A program made the position numbers and the translations under genes. Of a stretch of DNA of 64,000 nt, positions 60,036 through 64,000 are shown piece by piece (position 1 is the stretch's first letter; every line of letters starts with the position of its first letter). The notes under the pieces were generated by a model. The model worked only from the letters and a program-made list of their open reading frames with translations, did no database searches and was not told where the DNA came from. Origin of the DNA: Massiliimalia timonensis (GTDB lineage: Bacteria; Bacillota; Clostridia; Oscillospirales; Ruminococcaceae); the NCBI RefSeq assembly GCF_900186585.1, contig NZ_FYDD01000004.1, forward strand, positions 1,073,417 through 1,137,416, given 5' to 3'.

Positions 60036-61835
60036 ATGGGAGTCAGAATCTGTCTGGGTTGTATGCGTGAGATCGGGGATGTGGAACGCTGTCCGCACTG
60101 TGGCTTTAGCCGGGAGGATGTTGTTTTGCCTAACGCGCTGAAACCAAAAACTGTGCTGCACAGCCGTTATGTGGTTGGAAAGCTGCTTTCTTCAGATGGG
60201 GAAGGAAATACCTATATCGGCTTTGACTGCAATAAGGAATGCGCAATTTATTTACGGGAGTATATGCCCGATAATCTTTGTGCCCGCGAGGAAGAAACGC
60301 TGATCGTGGAGCCTGGCTGCGATGCAAAGTTTAAAGCGCTGAAATCTGATTTTCTGGACCTGTATCAGAACCTTGGAGAATTGAATTCACTGGAGAATAT
60401 CATCCGGGTTTATGACCTTTTTGAGGAAAACAATACCGTTTATGCGGTCTATCTAAAATATGACGCGGTCCCGCTGTCCCAGTATATCAGGGAACAGGCT
60501 GGGGAACTGAGCTGGAAGCAAGCCTCGGAACTGTTTAAACCGATTTTTGAATCCTTGGCGGTGATCCATACCCACGGTGTGATCCACCGCGGCATCAGCC
60601 CGGAAACGCTGATGGTAACACTGGAAGGGAAACTGATCCTGACCGGCTTTGAGATCTGTGCAGCAAGGGTCCAGCACAGCGAACTGAGAAGTAAGATCTA
60701 TGAGGGGTATGCGGCGCCGGAGCAGTATGCCCGTATGACTCCCCACGGTGAATGGACCGATGTGTACGGCCTGTGCGCGGTGCTTTACAAGACCCTTTCG
60801 GGCACGATGCCGCCGGAGGCAAATACCCGCGCAGTGAATGATAACCTGATCCCGCTGGTGGAGTTGAATGAAACAGTGCCGTTGTCAGTTTCTTTGGCGG
60901 TGGAGCGCGGCCTTACCTGCGACTACCGTGAACGTACCGGCAATATCCGCGGGTTAGTTTCTGATCTGTACCACGAAGGGAATTTTACCATTTCTATGGA
61001 TGCAGTCAAGGAAGAGGCGACCCAGTATTATGACGCTGCCAAGAAGCGCCCGGCGGCAAATCCAGCGGAAAAGGAACCCAATGGTGGAAAACCGGGAGAG
61101 AAAAAAGAGGAGCGTCCTCCGATCGCGCCTTGGAAACGGGTCGTGCTGCTTTGTCTGCCATTTGTCCTGCTCATCGCCTTTTTGCTGTACTGGGTGATGG
61201 TCGGATTTGGCTGTAAAAGCACCAATGAGCCAGCAGATGATTTAAACTCGGCGGCAAGCTCTGAGTTGACTTCTGATATGTCTGAAACAGAAAGCGTTTC
61301 TTCTGATTCCTCAGTTTCCAGTGAAGTGGCTGCGGACCTGATCGAAGTGGATAATTTTATCGACATGAATATCAGTGAGATCCAGAATAACCCAATGTAT
61401 GACGGGAAATACAGCTTTGTCGTAGAGGCGCAGGAACTAAGCGGATACGAAGAAGGGACCGTTGTAGAACAGAGCATTGCAGCAGGAACAAAGGTGGAAC
61501 GGGGAGCGGAGTTAAAGCTGATCGTTGTAACAGTTCCAGAGCTTACGGTAACTTTCCCGGCATTAGATAATCTGCAGCAAATGACAAAGGATAATTTGAT
61601 TTCCAATTTACGGGATGATTTGCATATTCCGGCCTCTAAGTTTGCTGACCCCGTGGAACAGTCGCATGAGATCGTTCCAAAGGGGAATGTGATCAATATT
61701 GAAGGCCCGAATGGGATTCAGCCTGGTGCAGAGGTTCCGCTGGAAGACATTCAGGATGGCTCGATCACCATTTATTATTCTTCTGGCCCGGCGCAGCAGC
61801 CTGAACCGGAAGAAAGCACGGAAGAGGAAGAATAA
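60036..61835 (+). CDS. Zinc-ribbon, pseudokinase, transmembrane, PASTA-domain protein
   Basis: A 599-residue membrane protein. Residues 6-23 hold a zinc ribbon (CLGCMREIGDVERCPHCG). Residues 45-330 have the fold of a Ser/Thr kinase (RYVVGKLLSSDGEGNTYIGF, YEGYAAPEQYA), but catalytic residues are lost: HRD is HRG (184-186), the metal-binding Asn is Thr191, and DFG is TGF (203-205). A proline- and charge-rich linker leads to a membrane helix (VVLLCLPFVLLIAFLLYWVM), and outside there are a Ser-rich stretch and two PASTA-like domains (IAAGTKVERGAELKLIV), modules that bind peptidoglycan in PrkC/PknB kinases. It is likely a cell-wall sensing scaffold without kinase activity. Confidence 0.85.
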   Translation: MGVRICLGCMREIGDVERCPHCGFSREDVVLPNALKPKTVLHSRYVVGKLLSSDGEGNTYIGFDCNKECAIYLREYMPDNLCAREEETLIVEPGCDAKFKALKSDFLDLYQNLGELNSLENIIRVYDLFEENNTVYAVYLKYDAVPLSQYIREQAGELSWKQASELFKPIFESLAVIHTHGVIHRGISPETLMVTLEGKLILTGFEICAARVQHSELRSKIYEGYAAPEQYARMTPHGEWTDVYGLCAVLYKTLSGTMPPEANTRAVNDNLIPLVELNETVPLSVSLAVERGLTCDYRERTGNIRGLVSDLYHEGNFTISMDAVKEEATQYYDAAKKRPAANPAEKEPNGGKPGEKKEERPPIAPWKRVVLLCLPFVLLIAFLLYWVMVGFGCKSTNEPADDLNSAASSELTSDMSETESVSSDSSVSSEVAADLIEVDNFIDMNISEIQNNPMYDGKYSFVVEAQELSGYEEGTVVEQSIAAGTKVERGAELKLIVVTVPELTVTFPALDNLQQMTKDNLISNLRDDLHIPASKFADPVEQSHEIVPKGNVINIEGPNGIQPGAEVPLEDIQDGSITIYYSSGPAQQPEPEESTEEEE

Positions 61836-61837
61836 AA

Positions 61838-61876
61838 TGAATAAGGCTTGCGGCTTTCGCTGCAAGCCTTATTTTC
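61838..61876 (+). terminator. Terminator of the pseudokinase gene
   Basis: AATAAGGCTTGC / GCAAGCCTTATT followed by TTCT; directly behind the stop codon. Confidence 0.8.
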
Positions 61877-61897
61877 TGGCTGAACAGGAGGAAAAAC

Positions 61898-62194
61898 ATG
61901 GCAGTTGTGATCATTATGGCAGCGGGTACGCTGATTGGATATTTTTTGATCCCGGTCCGGGCAACGGAACGGTTTGGGAAATTTAATTCCCAGTTCCAGC
62001 TGATCCTGGTCTGTATCTTGATTTTTATGATGGGGGTCAAATTGGGAAGCCGGGAAGATTTTCTCCAGGAGCTTACGCAGTTAGGGTGGAAAAGCCTGGT
62101 GCTGGCAGCGTTCCCGATCGTGCTGTCGGTCGCTTTAGTATATCCGCTGACAAAACGTTTTTTAGGGTGGCATGTTCGGAAAGAGGAGGAATAA
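61898..62194 (+). CDS. LysO-family exporter, N-terminal subunit
   Basis: A 98-residue membrane protein with about three helices, matching the N-terminal third of the lysine exporter LysO (DUF340): GYFLIPVRATERFGKF and ILIFMMGVKLGSRED are typical. The start has ACAGGAGG upstream. The C-terminal part is encoded by the next gene, three bases on. The two probably form one transporter. Confidence 0.75.
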   Translation: MAVVIIMAAGTLIGYFLIPVRATERFGKFNSQFQLILVCILIFMMGVKLGSREDFLQELTQLGWKSLVLAAFPIVLSVALVYPLTKRFLGWHVRKEEE

Positions 62195-62197
62195 CAG

Positions 62198-62800
62198 GTG
62201 GTATATCTAGCGATCGTCAGCTTAATTGCCGGGGTGCTGTGCGCACAGTTTATCTTCACACCTGAAATATCGGATTTGCTGATCCGGCTTTCTGATTTAG
62301 TTTTGTATGTGTTGATGATTTCTGTGGGTATCAGTGTTGGGATGAATAAGGTCGTACTGCGAAAATTGAAAGAATATAACCTGACAGTTTTGTTGATCCC
62401 TGTAGGTATCATCATTGGCTCTGCAGCGGGGGGCGGGCTTGCCGCACTGGTGCTTCAGATGCCGTTGTCCACCTGCGTGCCGATCGTCTCCGGACTGGGC
62501 TGGTACAGCCTTTCGGGAGTTTTAGTGGGCGATTTGATTGGCGCTGAAGCAGGGACGATCGCGTTTTTGAGCAATTTGCTGCGAGAGATCCTTTCCTTTC
62601 TGCTGATCCCATTTATAGTGCGCCATTTCGGCCCTTACACTGCCATTGCACCCGCGGGCGCGACCAGCGAGGATACAACGCTTCCGATGATGATAAAATA
62701 TACCAGTGAAGATGTTGTGGTGATCTCTGTGATGAACGGGGTGATCTGTTCAGCCTGTGTGCCGTTTTTGATCAACCTATCCTATCAGTTGTTTCGGTAA
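62198..62800 (+). CDS. LysO-family exporter, C-terminal subunit
   Basis: A 200-residue membrane protein with about six helices, starting with GTG behind GAGGAGGAAT. It equals the C-terminal two thirds of LysO: VLMISVGISVGMNK, GLGWYSLSGVLVGD and GATSEDTTLPMMIKY are the family's conserved segments. Classical LysO (about 300 residues) carries both parts in one chain; here each has its own start signal. Confidence 0.8.
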   Translation: MVYLAIVSLIAGVLCAQFIFTPEISDLLIRLSDLVLYVLMISVGISVGMNKVVLRKLKEYNLTVLLIPVGIIIGSAAGGGLAALVLQMPLSTCVPIVSGLGWYSLSGVLVGDLIGAEAGTIAFLSNLLREILSFLLIPFIVRHFGPYTAIAPAGATSEDTTLPMMIKYTSEDVVVISVMNGVICSACVPFLINLSYQLFR

Positions 62801-62837
62801 AAAAAGACCGTTCCAAAAATGGAACGGTCTTTTTTTA
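62799..62837. terminator. Bidirectional terminator between the LysO-type genes and metA
   Basis: AAAAAAAGACCGTTCC-aaaaat-GGAACGGTCTTTTTTT, between convergent genes. Confidence 0.9.
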
Positions 62838-63752
62838 CTTCAGGTCATTTAGATCATATGGAGTCTGCTGATAGACGATGTTCAGCCAGTTTTTATAAAG
62901 AAGATTCGCATGCCCCCGCCAAATAAAGGGAGGACGCATCGCCGGGTCATCATTAGGGAAATAGTGATAGGGGAACGGGACGTTGTCCATTCCCTTTTCA
63001 ATATCCCGGAAATATTCGTTTGCAAGGGTGCGGCGGTCATACTCAAAGTGCCCAAATACAAAGACACGCCGGCAGTCATGAGAAATAGCGATATTGATCC
63101 CGGAAATATCGGAATAGGAAAGCACCTCCAACTCTGGATGCCCATACAACGCTTTTTCGTCGATCCCAGTATGGCGGGAATGAGGGACTTGGAAGATCTC
63201 GTCAAACCCGCGCATTAAAAGATGATTGGCGTTTGTAAGGCTGTGGGGGAAGATGCCAAACATCTTCTGTGGAAGAATACGCTTTTCGATACCATAATGA
63301 TAATAGACGCCGGCCTGCGCTCCCCAGCAAATGTGAAAGGTGGAGTAGACATGGGTCTTGCTCCATTCAAAGATTTGTTCCAATTCTCCCCAATAGTCAA
63401 CCTCCTCAAAGGGCATCATCTCAACCGGGGCGCCAGTAATGATCAAGCCGTCATAACGTTCCTCTTTTACTTCGTCGAAAGTCCGGTAAAACTTCAATAA
63501 GTGTTCTGAACTGGTGTTCTTAGAAACATGGGTCGCGGTTTGCAGCAGGTCAATGTCGATCTGTAAGGGAGTATTGCCCAACAGGCGCAGCAGTTGGGTT
63601 TCTGTTTCGATCTTTTTAGGCATTAAATTTAGGATCATGATCCGCAGGGGGCGGATGTCCTGATGCGCCGCTCGGTCATCAGTAATTAGATAAACATTTT
63701 CCTGTTCCAGCGTCTGTTTTGCCGGCAGGGAATTGGGTATATTGATGGGCAT
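62835..63752 (-). CDS. metA: Homoserine O-acyltransferase MetA, predicted acetyl-CoA type
   Basis: A 305-residue enzyme acylating homoserine for methionine synthesis. FHICWGAQAG contains the nucleophile Cys142, and FVFGHFEYDRRT has His235 and Glu237, completing the triad. GAPVEMMPFEEVDYW has Glu at position 111; in MetA proteins Glu111 goes with acetyl-CoA and Gly111 with succinyl-CoA, so the product is likely O-acetylhomoserine. The gene stands alone with its own promoter (63790-63818) and shows no SAM riboswitch or T-box upstream. Confidence 0.93.
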   Translation of the reverse strand: MPINIPNSLPAKQTLEQENVYLITDDRAAHQDIRPLRIMILNLMPKKIETETQLLRLLGNTPLQIDIDLLQTATHVSKNTSSEHLLKFYRTFDEVKEERYDGLIITGAPVEMMPFEEVDYWGELEQIFEWSKTHVYSTFHICWGAQAGVYYHYGIEKRILPQKMFGIFPHSLTNANHLLMRGFDEIFQVPHSRHTGIDEKALYGHPELEVLSYSDISGINIAISHDCRRVFVFGHFEYDRRTLANEYFRDIEKGMDNVPFPYHYFPNDDPAMRPPFIWRGHANLLYKNWLNIVYQQTPYDLNDLK

Positions 63753-63789
63753 GCTATAACCTCCCTTAAATAACTATAAGAATGAATCT

Positions 63790-63818
63790 ATTATATCATT
63801 CTTAAAAGAAAGGTGCAA
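63790..63818 (-). promoter_or_regulatory. Promoter of metA
   Basis: Minus strand TTGCAC (63813-63818), 17-base spacer, TATAAT (63790-63795). The leader to the ATG at 63752 is short. Confidence 0.75.
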
Positions 63819-63854
63819 TGAGTAGCAGAAAAATAAAAAAGTTGCAAAATCCTA

Positions 63855-63883
63855 TTGACAAAGTAGAAAAAAGGTGCTAAAAT
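63855..63883 (+). promoter_or_regulatory. Outward promoter P1 at the right edge
   Basis: TTGACA (63855-63860), 17-base spacer, TAAAAT (63878-63883). First of two consensus-like promoters reading out of the window. Confidence 0.78.
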
Positions 63884-63937
63884 AACAAAGCTGTCGAAGC
63901 GGGGGAGTACCGAAAGACAAGGGGCGAAAAAAAGCAC

Positions 63938-63966
63938 TTGACAAAGGGACGCGAACGTGATATGAT
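63938..63966 (+). promoter_or_regulatory. Outward promoter P2 at the right edge
   Basis: TTGACA (63938-63943), 17-base spacer, TATGAT (63961-63966). With P1, 83 bases upstream, it forms the tandem arrangement typical of stable-RNA operons; no gene begins before the window ends. Confidence 0.8.
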
Positions 63967-64000
63967 AGTAAGGCACCACAAAGAGGGAGCGGACAAGTAC

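Noticed and set aside
63753..63850. SAM riboswitch or T-box ahead of metA
   Set aside because: The distance between promoter and start codon is only about 40 bases, too short for either element.
1..64000. CRISPR arrays
   Set aside because: No run of regularly spaced identical repeats was seen anywhere, and no cas gene is present.

Overview
The window reads as a chromosome segment of a gut-type anaerobic Firmicute, most likely a clostridial (Oscillospirales-like) species; this rests on gene content and style and has not been tested by a search. Supporting signs are strong AAAGGAGG ribosome binding sites, oxygen-independent cobalamin synthesis, HemZ, FabV, an ECF-type vitamin transporter, cobalamin riboswitches and sortase-anchored surface protein architecture.

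Region 1 (1-11860) is accessory DNA, probably one end of an integrative and conjugative element. All genes are on the minus strand and abut the 3' end of tRNA-Leu(GAG) (11861-11945), a plausible attachment site. It carries ParM-like and ParR-like segregation genes, a tandem ribbon-helix-helix protein, a C5-cytosine DNA methyltransferase, an amidoligase, a gamma-glutamylcyclotransferase-fold protein, a very large LPKTG surface protein (thioester domain plus about ten Cna-B repeats) whose signal peptide is out of frame, several small mobile-element proteins (one DUF3846) and an extra S-adenosylmethionine synthetase running off the left edge. No integrase, relaxase or secretion gene is inside the window, so the element call is inference.

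Region 2 (11946-31050) is housekeeping sequence: a thymidylate-kinase-like protein, DUF2156 and GNAT proteins, DJ-1, 5-formyl-THF cyclo-ligase, MltG followed by a U32 peptidase-family protein (likely tRNA hydroxylation), an MBL hydrolase, HemZ, a two-gene UxaA-type dehydratase, a PanT-like ECF subunit next to a CoaX homolog with degraded catalytic motifs, an M23 peptidase, pyridoxamine kinase, a GNAT-YoaP protein, and a fabV / dapA-like / cbiK operon.

Region 3 (31060-51530) is a nearly complete anaerobic adenosylcobalamin locus. Two cobalamin riboswitches, each with its own promoter and terminator, lie back to back (33811-34479). One controls the cobalt ECF transporter cbiMNQO (minus strand). 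The other leads a 17-kb plus-strand gene train: cbiD, L, F, G, H, a cbiJ-sirC fusion, a HemD-like gene, cbiET, cbiA, cobT, cobU, cobS, a short second cobU-like gene, cobC, cbiB, cobD, cbiP, cobA and cbiC. The cobaltochelatase cbiK lies separately at 28007. No uroporphyrinogen-III methyltransferase is present in the window.

Region 4 (51545-64000) holds thioredoxin (WCMPC), an XRE regulator, a Crp/Fnr regulator, thioredoxin reductase, a patatin, a GH3 glycosidase, a zinc-ribbon membrane protein, galE, a zinc-ribbon/pseudokinase/PASTA membrane protein, a two-gene LysO-type exporter and metA (Glu111, predicted acetyl-CoA type). It ends with two tandem strong promoters pointing out of the window, suggesting that a stable-RNA operon begins just beyond the edge.
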